Assembly (NCBI RefSeq): GCF_009833965.1
Contig: NZ_CP047165.1
Span: forward strand, 1,116,001-1,180,000
DNA from: Pelistega ratti
Lineage (GTDB): Bacteria; Pseudomonadota; Gammaproteobacteria; Burkholderiales; Burkholderiaceae_B
DNA: 64,000 nt
Direction: 5' to 3'
Under the pieces are notes generated by a model, which ran no database searches, was not told the DNA's origin, and saw only the letters and a list, made by a program, of their open reading frames with translations. This document shows, one piece after another, positions 9,649 through 18,786 of this stretch (within the stretch, counting starts at the first letter, position 1; each line of letters starts with the position of its first letter). The translations under genes were made by a program, and so were the position numbers.

Positions 9649-10812
9649 ATGAAAAAGCGGATGATAATAAGCACAATTGCAGTTATCCTTAGTGCTTGTA
9701 ACGCTATGCCTACTTCAGGTCCTAAACAAAGCAAAGTGATGGATCTTCAGCAACAACGCACAGATTACCAATCCAAAGTAGATGTTGTGGATATTAATGA
9801 CCATATTGCAGAAAATCTTTTTAATCAACGTCAGCAACAATTTTTTAGTCAATTTACCCAACAAATGGCTGATTATACAGGCACGGTCAAAGTAGGCGAT
9901 ACCCTTGAAGTCATGATCTGGGAAGCACCTCCAGCGGTATTATTCGGTGCGGTACTCAATGAAAACGGCACAGGGGGATCACAACTGACTACCCTACCAG
10001 AGCAAATAGTGAGTAAAACGGGCAAAATTACCGTCCCCTTTGTGGGAGCAATTACCGTAACAGGCAAAACACCCGAACAAATTCAACGTCTTATTGTAAA
10101 CCGCCTCAGTACACAAGCCAATCAACCTCAAGCATTGGTACGTCTTATCAAAAATAATACCGCCAATGTTACTGTCCTTCGCCAAGGAAATAGTATCCGT
10201 ATGCCACTAACACCAACAGGTGAGCGAGTACTAGATGCCGTTGCGGCAGTAGGTGGCACAACAGAAAACATTCAAGATGTTTCCGTACAACTAGCACGAG
10301 GGACAGAAGTCAAAACACTATCATTAGAAGTCCTCACGGCTAACCCTTCCGAAAATATCAAACTTCGTTCAGGTGATGTATTAACACTACTCAACAATCC
10401 ATTAAGTTTTACTGGCTTAGGGGCATTAGGAAATAACCAACAAGTCAGATTTGCAGCCAAAGGTATCAATCTCGGCGAAGCGATTGGTAGAATGGGCGGA
10501 TTAATCGATCATCGTGCCGATCCTCAAGGTGTCTTTATCTTCCGATACATTCCCTTTGATAAATTATCACTCACCGAACAACATATTTGGACACAAAAAG
10601 GCTATACAAAAGGAATGGATATTCCCAGAGTCTATCGCATCAATTTACTAGACCCTAAGTCAATGTTCTGGCTACAGCGTTTCTATATGGAAGATAAAGA
10701 TTTAGTCTATGTCTCTAATGCACCGCTGGCAGAGTTTCAAAAATTCCTAAGAATTATTTTCTCTATTACATCACCTGTTATTAGTACAACAAACAGTGTT
10801 AATAGTTTATAA
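9649..10812 (+). CDS. ctrA: Capsule export outer-membrane lipoprotein (CtrA/BexD/Wza-like)
   Basis: The 387-residue protein starts with a lipoprotein signal (MKKRMIISTIAVILSACNAM; lipobox LSAC, acylated Cys17). It is followed by a polysaccharide-export domain (VKVGDTLEVMIWEAPPA, GKITVPFVGAITVTGKTPEQI) and SLBB-like repeats. The family forms the outer-membrane export channel for capsule. The ATG has a good ribosome site (CGGAGAG). ctrB starts 9 bases after the stop, so this is the first gene of ctrABCD. Length matches the Neisseria CtrA and Haemophilus BexD type. Confidence 0.92.
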   Translation: MKKRMIISTIAVILSACNAMPTSGPKQSKVMDLQQQRTDYQSKVDVVDINDHIAENLFNQRQQQFFSQFTQQMADYTGTVKVGDTLEVMIWEAPPAVLFGAVLNENGTGGSQLTTLPEQIVSKTGKITVPFVGAITVTGKTPEQIQRLIVNRLSTQANQPQALVRLIKNNTANVTVLRQGNSIRMPLTPTGERVLDAVAAVGGTTENIQDVSVQLARGTEVKTLSLEVLTANPSENIKLRSGDVLTLLNNPLSFTGLGALGNNQQVRFAAKGINLGEAIGRMGGLIDHRADPQGVFIFRYIPFDKLSLTEQHIWTQKGYTKGMDIPRVYRINLLDPKSMFWLQRFYMEDKDLVYVSNAPLAEFQKFLRIIFSITSPVISTTNSVNSL

Positions 10813-10821
10813 GGAATACTC

Positions 10822-11913
10822 ATGAAATTATTTAAAAAAACCAATAAATTATTCGCTTTAACCGTATTAATCCCTACCTTTTGTGCCTTTTTTTATTTTA
10901 GCTTTTGGGCTTCTGATATTTATATTTCAGAGTCTAGCTTTGTTGTCCGTTCACCCAATAATCAAGCCGCTCTTAGTGGCATGGGTGCTGTACTACAAAA
11001 TGTAGGATTTTCTCGTTCACAAGACGATAGTTATACTGTGCGTGAATACATGACTTCACGTAATGCCTTATCACAGCTAGAACAAAAACTACCCTTGCGT
11101 GAATTTTATAATAAAGGTGATATATTTAGCCGTTTTGCACCTTTTGGTATTGGAGAATCTAACGAAGAATTCTTTCGCTATTTTCGCCATAAAGAGTCGG
11201 TAAGTTTAGACTCTGTATCGGGGATTACCACATTACGTATTCGTGCTTTTGACGCAGAAGCTGCACAACAAATAAATATGGAATTACTCCAACAAGGCGA
11301 AACCTTGATCAATCGACTGAATGAACGGGCTCGCCATGATACGATTGCATTTGCAGAACAAGCTGTCCAAGAAGCCACTACTCGGGTAGAAGAAACCGCC
11401 AATGCCTTAACACAATACCGTATTAATAATGTTGTCTTTGATGTACAAGCACAGTCTGAAGTACAACTAGCACTTATTTCTAAACTACAAAGTGAACTCA
11501 TTAATATCCAGACTCAATTGGATCAAGTTCGCTCTATATCTCCTGCTAACCCTCAAGTCAAAACATTAAAAGCAAGAGAAGCCAGTATCCAAGAAGAGAT
11601 GCAGAAACAAATCCAACAAGTCCTTGGAGGTGGCGATTCTACGGCTAACCAAACCGCAGAATATCAACGCCTTGTATTAGATAATACACTCGCCCAACAA
11701 CAACTCACCAGTGCGATGACAACACTACACAATACTAAAAATGAGGCAGAACGCCAACAGCTTTACTTAGAGGTTATTGAGCAACCAAGTAAACCTGATT
11801 TTGCCGTAGAACCTTATCGTCTCTATAATATTCTTGCCACCCTTATTATCGGCTTAATGTTATATGGCATATTAACCTTATTATTAGCTAGTATTAAAGA
11901 GCATAAAAACTAA
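10822..11913 (+). CDS. ctrB: Capsule export inner-membrane/periplasmic adaptor (CtrB/KpsE/BexC-like)
   Basis: The 363-residue protein has one membrane helix near each end (about 10-30 and 335-358). Between them is a long periplasmic stretch with a helical, glutamine-rich coiled coil (about 165-310) and a PCP-type ending (EQPSKPDFAVEPYRLYNI before the second helix). This is the polysaccharide co-polymerase architecture that bridges the ABC exporter to the outer-membrane channel. The stop overlaps the ctrC start by one base (TAATG), indicating translational coupling. Confidence 0.92.
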   Translation: MKLFKKTNKLFALTVLIPTFCAFFYFSFWASDIYISESSFVVRSPNNQAALSGMGAVLQNVGFSRSQDDSYTVREYMTSRNALSQLEQKLPLREFYNKGDIFSRFAPFGIGESNEEFFRYFRHKESVSLDSVSGITTLRIRAFDAEAAQQINMELLQQGETLINRLNERARHDTIAFAEQAVQEATTRVEETANALTQYRINNVVFDVQAQSEVQLALISKLQSELINIQTQLDQVRSISPANPQVKTLKAREASIQEEMQKQIQQVLGGGDSTANQTAEYQRLVLDNTLAQQQLTSAMTTLHNTKNEAERQQLYLEVIEQPSKPDFAVEPYRLYNILATLIIGLMLYGILTLLLASIKEHKN

Positions 11914-12710
11914 TGCAATACGGTAAACAAACGACATTAAAGCAATCGGTTATTATTCAATTGCGCGTTATTTTTGCTTTGCTAATGCGTGAAATTATCA
12001 CACGGTATGGACGCAAAAATATCGGTTTCTTATGGCTCTTTATTGAACCCTTATTAATGACAGGTTTAATTGTATTACTCTGGGGGCTTATACGTGCCAG
12101 CCAAGTGTCCACACTGAATATTACTGCCTTTATGGTAACTGGGTATCCGCTAATGATGATGTGGCGTAATGCCTCTAATCGTACTATTGGTGCTATTTCC
12201 GCTAATATCAGCCTACTCTATCATCGTAATGTACGTATATTAGATACGATTTTTGCTCGTATCTTACTTGAGGTTGCTGGTGCGACAATTGCTCAAATTG
12301 TTCTAATGGTAGGGCTTATCATATTTGATCTCATACCTATGCCTGCTGATGTACTCTATATGTTGAATGCATGGTTACTAATGGCACTATTTGCCACAGG
12401 ATTAGGACTTATTATCTGCTATATTGCCTATCACTCTGATGCGTTTGGCAAAATTTGGAGTACCGTCAGCTTTTTGATGATGCCACTTTCAGGGGCTTTT
12501 ATTTTTGTCCACTCTTTACCCAGTCATATACAACCCTATGCCCTATGGATTCCCATGATTCACGGCACCGAAATGTTCCGTCATGGTTATTTTGGCGAAA
12601 CAGTGACGACTTATGAAAACATTACTTTTCTTATCGTCAGTGACCTTGTTTTATTATTAATGGGTTTACTACTCATTAGGCGATTAAGTCGTGGAGTTGA
12701 ACCACAATGA
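11913..12710 (+). CDS. ctrC: Capsule ABC exporter, permease subunit (CtrC/KpsM/BexB)
   Basis: The 265-residue protein has about six hydrophobic helices and the ABC-2 type layout. It begins [25 protein letters not shown], a strongly conserved N-terminal segment of KpsM-like permeases. It forms the inner-membrane path for lipid-linked capsule and pairs with the ATPase encoded next. The ctrD start overlaps its stop (ATGA at 12707-12710). Confidence 0.93.
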   Translation: MQYGKQTTLKQSVIIQLRVIFALLMREIITRYGRKNIGFLWLFIEPLLMTGLIVLLWGLIRASQVSTLNITAFMVTGYPLMMMWRNASNRTIGAISANISLLYHRNVRILDTIFARILLEVAGATIAQIVLMVGLIIFDLIPMPADVLYMLNAWLLMALFATGLGLIICYIAYHSDAFGKIWSTVSFLMMPLSGAFIFVHSLPSHIQPYALWIPMIHGTEMFRHGYFGETVTTYENITFLIVSDLVLLLMGLLLIRRLSRGVEPQ

Positions 12711-13357
12711 TTAACGTAAAAAATGTCAGTAAAAAATATCATACCAATAATGGTTGGCGTACGGTACTACAAGATATTAATTTTGAACTTAAAAAGGGGG
12801 AAAAAATTGGTATTTTAGGTCGTAATGGTGCAGGGAAATCAACTCTTATCCGTCTTATCAGTGGTGTAGAAGCCCCCACATCAGGCGAAATCACACATTC
12901 CATGAGCATTTCATGGCCACTAGCCTTTAGCGGAGCTTTTCAAGGGAGCTTAACAGGAATGGATAATCTACGCTTTATTTGTCGTATTTACGGCATAGAT
13001 ATTCATTCTGCCAAAGCATTTACTGAAGAATTTTCAGAACTGGGGGATTATCTCTATGAACCTGTCAAAAAATACTCTTCAGGTATGAAAGCCCGTTTAG
13101 CCTTTGCCATATCACTTTCTGTTGAATTTGATTGCTATCTTATTGACGAAATTATTGCTGTAGGCGATTCACGTTTTGCCGATAAGTGTAAGTATGAATT
13201 ATTTGAAAAACGCAAAGATCGATCGATTATCCTTGTATCCCATAGCCCTAACGCGATTAAAACTTATTGTGAAAATGCAATGGTATTAGAACAAGGCATT
13301 ATGCACCAATTTGATAATATGGAAAATGCCTATCAATTCTATAATCAACTTAAATAA
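12707..13357 (+). CDS. ctrD: Capsule ABC exporter, ATPase subunit (CtrD/KpsT/BexA)
   Basis: The 216-residue ATPase has Walker [10 protein letters not shown], signature YSSGMKARL, Walker B CYLIDE followed by the family-typical IIAVGD, and switch histidine in LVSHS. It has the short KpsT length without the C-terminal extension of Wzt proteins. It powers CtrC. It is the last gene of the operon; two hairpins follow before the convergent copper-chaperone gene. Confidence 0.94.
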   Translation: MINVKNVSKKYHTNNGWRTVLQDINFELKKGEKIGILGRNGAGKSTLIRLISGVEAPTSGEITHSMSISWPLAFSGAFQGSLTGMDNLRFICRIYGIDIHSAKAFTEEFSELGDYLYEPVKKYSSGMKARLAFAISLSVEFDCYLIDEIIAVGDSRFADKCKYELFEKRKDRSIILVSHSPNAIKTYCENAMVLEQGIMHQFDNMENAYQFYNQLK

Positions 13358-13378
13358 TTAAGTATGGCTAACATATCA

Positions 13379-13404
13379 TACTAATCCCTTCCCTTTGATT
13401 AGTA
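13379..13404 (+). terminator. Small hairpin after ctrD
   Basis: TACTAATC (13379-13386) pairs with GATTAGTA (13397-13404) around a 10-base loop, 21 bases after the ctrD stop. There is no clear T-run, so it may act with the second hairpin or protect the mRNA end. Confidence 0.4.
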
Positions 13405-13449
13405 AGAGCAGGATAGTAGCAAAAATAACGCTATACAACAAATAGACAA

Positions 13450-13479
13450 AGAGCTAATCAGCGGTAACCGATTAGCTCT
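13450..13479. terminator. Inverted repeat between convergent ctrD and the PCuAC gene
   Basis: AGAGCTAATC (13450-13459) and GATTAGCTCT (13470-13479) form a perfect 10-bp stem with a 10-base loop. It lies between two convergent genes and could terminate from either side. The T-tracts are weak. Confidence 0.55.
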
Positions 13480-13526
13480 CATGTAAAGTCTTATTTTATA
13501 AAAATAACTATGTTGTCTTAGAGATA

Positions 13527-14060
13527 TTAATCATTAAATGAACGTGATTTAGGGCTTTTCATCACACATTCGGCACTAAGCTCATGACCATTGCTTAGTA
13601 AGAATGTGAAAGGTATTTTATCCCCTTGCTTAACATTGCTTGGTTTATAGAGCATATAGTGATAGCCACCCGGTTTAAACTCTACAGCGCCTTTAGCAGG
13701 AATTTCTACTTCTGCTACATGACGCATACCCATCATACCGTCTTCTTCGTAGCTTTCATGTAGTACAGTTTTCTCAAAATGAGATGATTTTATACCCACT
13801 ACATAAGCTGGAGTATCTTCTGTATTTTTAAAATTAACATAGAGTGCTGATGGATGTTGTTCATTATTTAAGCGTCCCCAGCAGTTAGATACCTCTAACT
13901 TTACTGCACTTTCTTTATGGCTAGCAGAATGGTGAGAAGCATGATGATGTGCTGCTTGTCCTGAATGATCATGACCAGAATGTGCAAGTGCAGGTTGAGC
14001 GATAGCCATTGCACCGAGTAAAGATGCCGTCAAAAGAGATACTTTTTTTAGCGAAAACAT
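13527..14060 (-). CDS. Periplasmic copper chaperone PCu(A)C with His-rich N-terminus
   Basis: The ATG at 14060 (MFSLKKVSLLTASLL) has an excellent ribosome site (GGAGG, 7 bases away) and gives a clean signal peptide ending near ALA. A longer frame upstream is unlikely. The mature protein of about 150 residues opens with a histidine-rich stretch (HSGHDHSGQAAHHH and so on). It holds the full Cu(I) motif H-X10-M-X21-H-X-M (HESYEEDGMMGM through HYM). The family delivers copper to the CuA site of cytochrome oxidase in the periplasm. No oxidase gene is nearby. The His-rich tail could add Cu(II) binding. Confidence 0.92.
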   Translation of the reverse strand: MFSLKKVSLLTASLLGAMAIAQPALAHSGHDHSGQAAHHHASHHSASHKESAVKLEVSNCWGRLNNEQHPSALYVNFKNTEDTPAYVVGIKSSHFEKTVLHESYEEDGMMGMRHVAEVEIPAKGAVEFKPGGYHYMLYKPSNVKQGDKIPFTFLLSNGHELSAECVMKSPKSRSFND

Positions 14061-14343
14061 AGGAAACCTCCATGTATAAATATTGAGACAATGCTCACGA
14101 GAAAAACCATACCCATAGCATACCATTTTTTTATTCAAATAGATATGTATAATTTGAATATATTATATAGCATTTTATTACACTTCAAAAATATACCCAT
14201 GTAAAAATTATTTCAATCATATACAGTGTACTTATTAAACTTTAAGAACGATTGATATATCATTTTTATTTAAAGAAAAATCATGTTTATCTAGCCAGTA
14301 GATAAGCCATTATCCAAGTATCATTAAAGATCAGAATAGGATA

Positions 14344-14640
14344 TCAATTAAAAATTTCTGAATGAGAATTCAAACGAATAAGGGTTAATACACCATCTTT
14401 AATACTATAAATCAGCACTAAATCATTTTGTATATGACAATCACGATATGCCTTCATCTTTCCTTTTAATGGATGATCTCTATACTTTTCAGGTAGAGGT
14501 AACCCATGCTGAAGATGATACATAACTTCAGTAAATTCTGTTGAAAGCACTTGCTTGAGACTAAGTTTATCAAAGTCTTTCTTAAAATCTTTGGTATAAG
14601 CTATGGTAAGCGTTTTAGACTGTGCTATTGCTTTAATCAT
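14344..14640 (-). CDS. yafQ: YafQ-family mRNA-interferase toxin
   Basis: The ATG at 14640 (MIKAIAQSK) is chosen because it follows the antitoxin stop by 4 bases; a longer form would overlap it. The 98-residue protein carries KDFKKDFDKL, DHPLKGKMKAYRDCHIQNDLVLIY and the terminal SHSEIF, matching YafQ of the RelE superfamily including the catalytic-type C-terminal histidine. YafQ cuts mRNA on the ribosome and is neutralised by DinJ, encoded immediately upstream. Confidence 0.9.
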   Translation of the reverse strand: MIKAIAQSKTLTIAYTKDFKKDFDKLSLKQVLSTEFTEVMYHLQHGLPLPEKYRDHPLKGKMKAYRDCHIQNDLVLIYSIKDGVLTLIRLNSHSEIFN

Positions 14641-14644
14641 GTGA

Positions 14645-14932
14645 TTAGGATATGTCAGGTACTTTAAGCAAAGCCTCAGCAATACTCATATCAGATGGTT
14701 CAATCATTTCTACATTACCTTCTTCCGCATCTTGCATTGATCGCAATGTGGTGACATTTGGCTCTAAATAGGATAAATCGACAGGAATTCTCTTTGTATT
14801 TGCAATTTGTGTCAAAAATACGTTTAGCACTTGTGATGGGGTCAAACCATAATGCTCAATTACACTAAATGCTTCCGCTTTAACGGATGGTGCTAACCGA
14901 AAACTAAAAGAAGCACTATTTAAATTTGCCAT
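14645..14932 (-). CDS. dinJ: DinJ/RelB-family antitoxin
   Basis: The 95-residue protein begins with a ribbon-helix-helix segment (ASFSFRLAPSVKAEAFSVIEHYGLTPSQVLNVFL), typical of RelB/DinJ. It has an acidic C-terminal half that would wrap the toxin. It lies just upstream of yafQ in the same direction and shares its mRNA. A palindrome at 14975-14993, in front of the gene, is the likely autoregulatory site. Confidence 0.9.
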   Translation of the reverse strand: MANLNSASFSFRLAPSVKAEAFSVIEHYGLTPSQVLNVFLTQIANTKRIPVDLSYLEPNVTTLRSMQDAEEGNVEMIEPSDMSIAEALLKVPDIS

Positions 14933-14974
14933 AGTAATCTCCTTAATATAAGATACTCACATTATAGTCCTTAT

Positions 14975-14993
14975 TGTATTTCAATGCAATACA
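14975..14993. promoter_or_regulatory. Putative DinJ-YafQ operator palindrome
   Basis: TGTATT and AATACA form an inverted repeat with a 7-base centre, about 43 bases upstream of the antitoxin start. This is where RelB/DinJ-type ribbon-helix-helix repressors bind. The assignment is by position and symmetry only. Confidence 0.5.
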
Positions 14994-15097
14994 TTATAAT
15001 TATCAACATATTCCTATACCTGATATTTTTCCCCTAGTTCAAACATACTTCACTCACCACCTTGCTCATGGCATATAACAAGATATTATTGAAAATA

Positions 15098-15115
15098 TGT
15101 ACATGATATTGTACA
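15098..15115. promoter_or_regulatory. YefM-YoeB operator: two TGTACA hexamers
   Basis: TGTACA occurs at 15098-15103 and again at 15110-15115, centres 12 bp apart. The second lies in the palindrome TATTGTACAATA. The E. coli YefM operator uses the same core hexamer with the same kind of spacing, so this should be the autoregulatory site of the yefM-yoeB operon that starts 25 bases downstream. Confidence 0.75.
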
Positions 15116-15139
15116 ATATAACAGTATTAAGGAGTTATT

Positions 15140-15394
15140 ATGCACACAATTACATATACCGAAGCACGCCAAAATCTATCAAAACGAATGCAACAAACCA
15201 TTGATAATCAAGAAGCTATCCTTATCACTCGTTCTCGAGGAGGCAATTGTGTATTAATGTCTGAAGAACAGTATAGTGCTTTACAAGAAACAGCCTATCT
15301 TTTACGTTCCCCCAAAAATGTAAAACGTTTATTAGAATCGATTGAAGAATTAAAATCCAATCAAGGCATAGAACTAACAGAGTTATCAGAATGA
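15140..15394 (+). CDS. yefM: YefM antitoxin (Phd/YefM family)
   Basis: The 84-residue protein starts MHTITYTEARQNLSKRMQQT and contains ILITRSRGGNCVLMSEEQYSALQETAYLLRSPKN, the standard YefM fold. It has an excellent ribosome site (AAGGAG). The start of yoeB overlaps its stop by 4 bases (15391-15394), so the pair is translationally coupled. It is divergent from dinJ-yafQ. Confidence 0.95.
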   Translation: MHTITYTEARQNLSKRMQQTIDNQEAILITRSRGGNCVLMSEEQYSALQETAYLLRSPKNVKRLLESIEELKSNQGIELTELSE

Positions 15395-15645
15395 AAATTA
15401 TATTTTCAACACATGCTTGGGAAGACTATCTCTACTGGCAAACAATAGATAAGCAGATACTTAAACGAATTAACAAATTAATAAAAGATATACAAGGAAC
15501 ACCTTTTGAGGGACTAGGAAAACCAGAACCACTTAAATTTAATCTATCAGGTTTTTGGTCTAGACGAATAACAGAGGAACATAGATTAGTCTATGAAGTC
15601 CAAGCCGATAGTTTATTTATTATCGCTTGTAGGTATCATTACTAG
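15391..15645 (+). CDS. yoeB: YoeB mRNA-interferase toxin
   Basis: The 84-residue protein reads FSTHAWEDYLYWQTIDKQILKRINKLI, FEGLGKPEPLKFNLSGFWSRRI, TEEHRLVYEV and the terminal CRYHY. These match YoeB along its whole length, including the catalytic Glu/Arg/His positions and the terminal HY. Nothing in the sequence suggests inactivation. Confidence 0.96.
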   Translation: MKIIFSTHAWEDYLYWQTIDKQILKRINKLIKDIQGTPFEGLGKPEPLKFNLSGFWSRRITEEHRLVYEVQADSLFIIACRYHY

Positions 15646-15780
15646 ACAAGTCAATACAAAGCCACTTATCATGATTCACCATTAACTACTCTTTTTAAAA
15701 AAGCGACCAGTAAGCACTACTCTTTTTATACTATTTTCCATTGATAGAAACATTTAATATTTAGCCTAGGATTAAAATAA

Positions 15781-16476
15781 ATGCGTATTTTATTGATTGA
15801 AGATGATCCTGATTTAGCCCATTGGTTATCAAAAGCCCTACATAAAAATGCAGGATTTAATGTTGAATGGGTGAATGATGGACTACTCGCTTATAAGCAA
15901 TTACATCTTGAAGAATTTGATGCGATTGTTCTTGATTTGGGCATTCCTTCTTTAGATGGTTATTCCTTATTAAACAAACTTCGTACCGAAGATAATCACA
16001 CCCCTATATTAGTCCTCACCGCAAGAGATTCTCTGGCAACACGCGTGAATACCTTAGATAGCGGAGCAGATGATTTTTTACCTAAACCCTTTATGATGGA
16101 AGAGCTTATTGCCCGTCTCAGTGCCTTAATTCGCCGTAGTAGAGGAAAAGACAAACCCAGCATGAGTTGCGGTAGTCTGCGATATGACACCAGTAGTAAG
16201 TGTTTTTTTCTTGCCTCAATCCCTCTTTCACTCACCCCCAGAGAGAGTGAAGTTCTCCGTATTCTTTTACAAAAAAGTGGAGAACCCATTAATAAACAAT
16301 TTATCCTTGATCGCTTAACCAATATTGATGAACATTTTAATCTTGATGCAATTGAAGTCATTATCCATCGTTTACGCAAAAAACTACATCAAAGCGATAT
16401 ACAAATTACAACACTCAGAGGGATTGGTTACTGCTTAGAACCCGTCACACCTCCCCTTTCAAATCAGCAACCATAA
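15781..16476 (+). CDS. tctD: OmpR-family response regulator, TctD-like
   Basis: The 231-residue protein has a receiver domain (LLIEDDPDLAHWL, phospho-acceptor Asp52 in AIVLDLGIP, switch Lys in DFLPKPF) and a winged-helix output domain ending in IQITTLRGIGYCLE. It is followed 15 bases later by a histidine kinase. The nearby tctCBA transporter suggests the TctDE role: inducing tricarboxylate uptake in response to external substrate. This link is by context. Confidence 0.85.
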   Translation: MRILLIEDDPDLAHWLSKALHKNAGFNVEWVNDGLLAYKQLHLEEFDAIVLDLGIPSLDGYSLLNKLRTEDNHTPILVLTARDSLATRVNTLDSGADDFLPKPFMMEELIARLSALIRRSRGKDKPSMSCGSLRYDTSSKCFFLASIPLSLTPRESEVLRILLQKSGEPINKQFILDRLTNIDEHFNLDAIEVIIHRLRKKLHQSDIQITTLRGIGYCLEPVTPPLSNQQP

Positions 16477-16491
16477 GAAAGATAATCCCGT

Positions 16492-17901
16492 ATGAAACAG
16501 CACTATACCAGTTTAAAATCAACCTTATTATGGCTATTAATCCCTATCTTTATCGCCATTACCATTGTCTTTTTACTGGTTTCTACACAAGAATTAAAAA
16601 CACAAATCAATCAAGCATTTGATCGAACACTAGCAGGGGCATTACGTTCTATAGAAGTGAATATTCATACCGACCACGGTGGATTATCCATGGAACAACC
16701 CTTTTATTTATTTGAGTTCTTAGCCCTAACCACCCAAAGTCCTGTTTATTTTCGTGTTGCCACAGAAGATGGGCTAACCGAACTAGGATATGCCGCTATC
16801 CCACTTCCCGAACAAGCACTACAAGATAAACCCATTTTTTACAACAGCACTTACTTTGGTGAATCCATCCGTGTTGCTGCAATAGCTATCTATCCCAAAA
16901 ACACCTTACACTATGCTCCCGATACAAAACTAATTATTCAAGTCGCCGAACTATCCTCTGCTCGTCAAGACTTTATCAAAAAAATGCTTTGGCAAACACT
17001 CATAAAAGATATTGTCATACTCATCATACTTGCTATTATTATTTGGGTTGGTATTTTGATGGCTTTAAAACCATTAAAAAAGCTCAGCCATAAAATTAAT
17101 GCACGGCATGAAAACGATCTTAGCCCTATTCTGGCAGACCATATCCCACAAGAAATTCAACCCCTTGTCAATGCATTAAACCTACATATGGAACGTTATA
17201 CCCAAAAAAGCCAACGACAACGACAATTTCTTGATGATGCCTCTCACCAGCTTCGTACCCCATTAGCTGTTTTGAATACCCAAATTAGCTATGCACAAAG
17301 CCTTATTTCCCAAGAACATGAATTAAATGATGTACTGACTGCGATGCAAAAGAAAATCAGTACAACCATTAACCTTACTAATCAATTACTCACATTAGCT
17401 AAAGTACAAGACTTAGCAGATAACCATACCACTTACTTTACACATGAAGTATTTGACCTTACTCTATTAACCAGACACACCGTCAATGAATTACTCCCCT
17501 TAGCACGACAAAAAAGAATAGATTATGGACTGGATATACCCGACACCCCTATTTACATTACCGGTATCCCTTGGTTAATAAAAGAAGCCCTCAGTAACCT
17601 TATTCATAATGCTATCCAATATACCCCTCAAGAAAGTCATATCACTATTGCTATTAGAACAACCTTAAATACTGTTGAACTATGTGTAGAGGATAATGGT
17701 ATAGGTATGAGTACACAAGAAATAGAAGAAGCGGGTAAGCGTTTTCAACGAGGACAGGCAGCCCAAACACAACAAGGTTCAGGACTAGGACTTGCTATTG
17801 TCAAAACCATTGCAGAGATTAACCATGCTACACTCACCTTTGTTTCACGACCTACCTATCAAGGTTTAAAAGTATCACTGCACTTTCCAATATCTTGCTA
17901 A
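16492..17901 (+). CDS. tctE: Sensor histidine kinase, TctE-like
   Basis: The 469-residue kinase has two membrane helices (about 12-32 and 162-186) around a periplasmic domain of the TctE N-terminal type. A HAMP-like linker follows, then an H-box with phospho-histidine near 253 (DDASHQLRTPLAVL), N-box (NLIHNAIQYTP) and G-boxes (DNGIGM, GSGLGLAIV). The partner regulator is encoded just upstream. The likely cue is a di- or tricarboxylate in the periplasm. It stops 127 bases before an unrelated DUF4261 gene. Confidence 0.87.
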   Translation: MKQHYTSLKSTLLWLLIPIFIAITIVFLLVSTQELKTQINQAFDRTLAGALRSIEVNIHTDHGGLSMEQPFYLFEFLALTTQSPVYFRVATEDGLTELGYAAIPLPEQALQDKPIFYNSTYFGESIRVAAIAIYPKNTLHYAPDTKLIIQVAELSSARQDFIKKMLWQTLIKDIVILIILAIIIWVGILMALKPLKKLSHKINARHENDLSPILADHIPQEIQPLVNALNLHMERYTQKSQRQRQFLDDASHQLRTPLAVLNTQISYAQSLISQEHELNDVLTAMQKKISTTINLTNQLLTLAKVQDLADNHTTYFTHEVFDLTLLTRHTVNELLPLARQKRIDYGLDIPDTPIYITGIPWLIKEALSNLIHNAIQYTPQESHITIAIRTTLNTVELCVEDNGIGMSTQEIEEAGKRFQRGQAAQTQQGSGLGLAIVKTIAEINHATLTFVSRPTYQGLKVSLHFPISC

Positions 17902-18027
17902 AGCGGCGATTGTCTTGATACTCCTCAAGTGATATACTCCAAAGAAATAACAGGGAAATAAAAGCTAATTTCTCTGTTAGCCTACTAACATTACCAATTT
18001 TTTGAACACACTAAAATTAATTTAATC

Positions 18028-18786
18028 ATGAACAAAGAAGAAAATTCAACAGGGTCTTTTATTGCCTTTGTACTACTTTCCGATACTCAATGGGACATCA
18101 ATCAACTGATAAACGATTGTAAAACAGACTGGAATATAGAATTACCTAATGATAGCCAAGACAATACACTATACACCAAGATTGGTGATATGACGCTTGT
18201 CATCTCTCTTATGCCAATTCCCATTCCAAACAAAGAAGTCGAATACCATGCAGCCACAAACTATATGTGGGAAGATGCAGTAGAAATAAGCAAAAGCCAT
18301 AAAGCACATCTTTTAGTTTCTGTACTTGGAAAAGATGCCAATGTATTAGACAAAGGGAAGTTATTTACTAAGGTTATTTCTTCCTGCTTAAAACAGGAAA
18401 ATACGATTGCTGTTTATACAGATGGAGCCGTATTCCAGCCACAATTTTATAGAGAAGTCGCTTCAATTATGCAGCAAGACGAAAACACTCTACCTATATT
18501 AAATTGGGTATGGTTTGGTATCTATCATACGGATGAATTTGCTGGTATCTATACCTATGGAATGAGAAAATTTGGAAAAGAAGAAATTGAGGTATATGCA
18601 AGCAATGCTGATTTAATTGAGATTCGTAATTTTCTATTAGATGTCGTTGCGTATATTTTAGACGCTAATATAACACTACAAGATGGTGAAACTATCGGTT
18701 TCTCAGCAGAACAAAAACTCAGTATCACCCTTAGTGATGCGATTGCATTAGATGGTAAGAGTTTAAAAATTCAATACCCTCAATAG
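18028..18786 (+). CDS. DUF4261 domain-containing protein
   Basis: The 252-residue soluble protein has no signal or membrane segment. It begins with FIAFVLLSDTQWDINQLI and ends with an acidic beta-rich domain (LQDGETIGFSAEQKLSITLSD), matching the DUF4261 pattern, often described as an immunity-like or tail-associated family of unknown function. It stands alone between tctDE and tctCBA with no toxin partner visible. Its codon use looks like its neighbours. No function is proposed. Confidence 0.7.
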   Translation: MNKEENSTGSFIAFVLLSDTQWDINQLINDCKTDWNIELPNDSQDNTLYTKIGDMTLVISLMPIPIPNKEVEYHAATNYMWEDAVEISKSHKAHLLVSVLGKDANVLDKGKLFTKVISSCLKQENTIAVYTDGAVFQPQFYREVASIMQQDENTLPILNWVWFGIYHTDEFAGIYTYGMRKFGKEEIEVYASNADLIEIRNFLLDVVAYILDANITLQDGETIGFSAEQKLSITLSDAIALDGKSLKIQYPQ

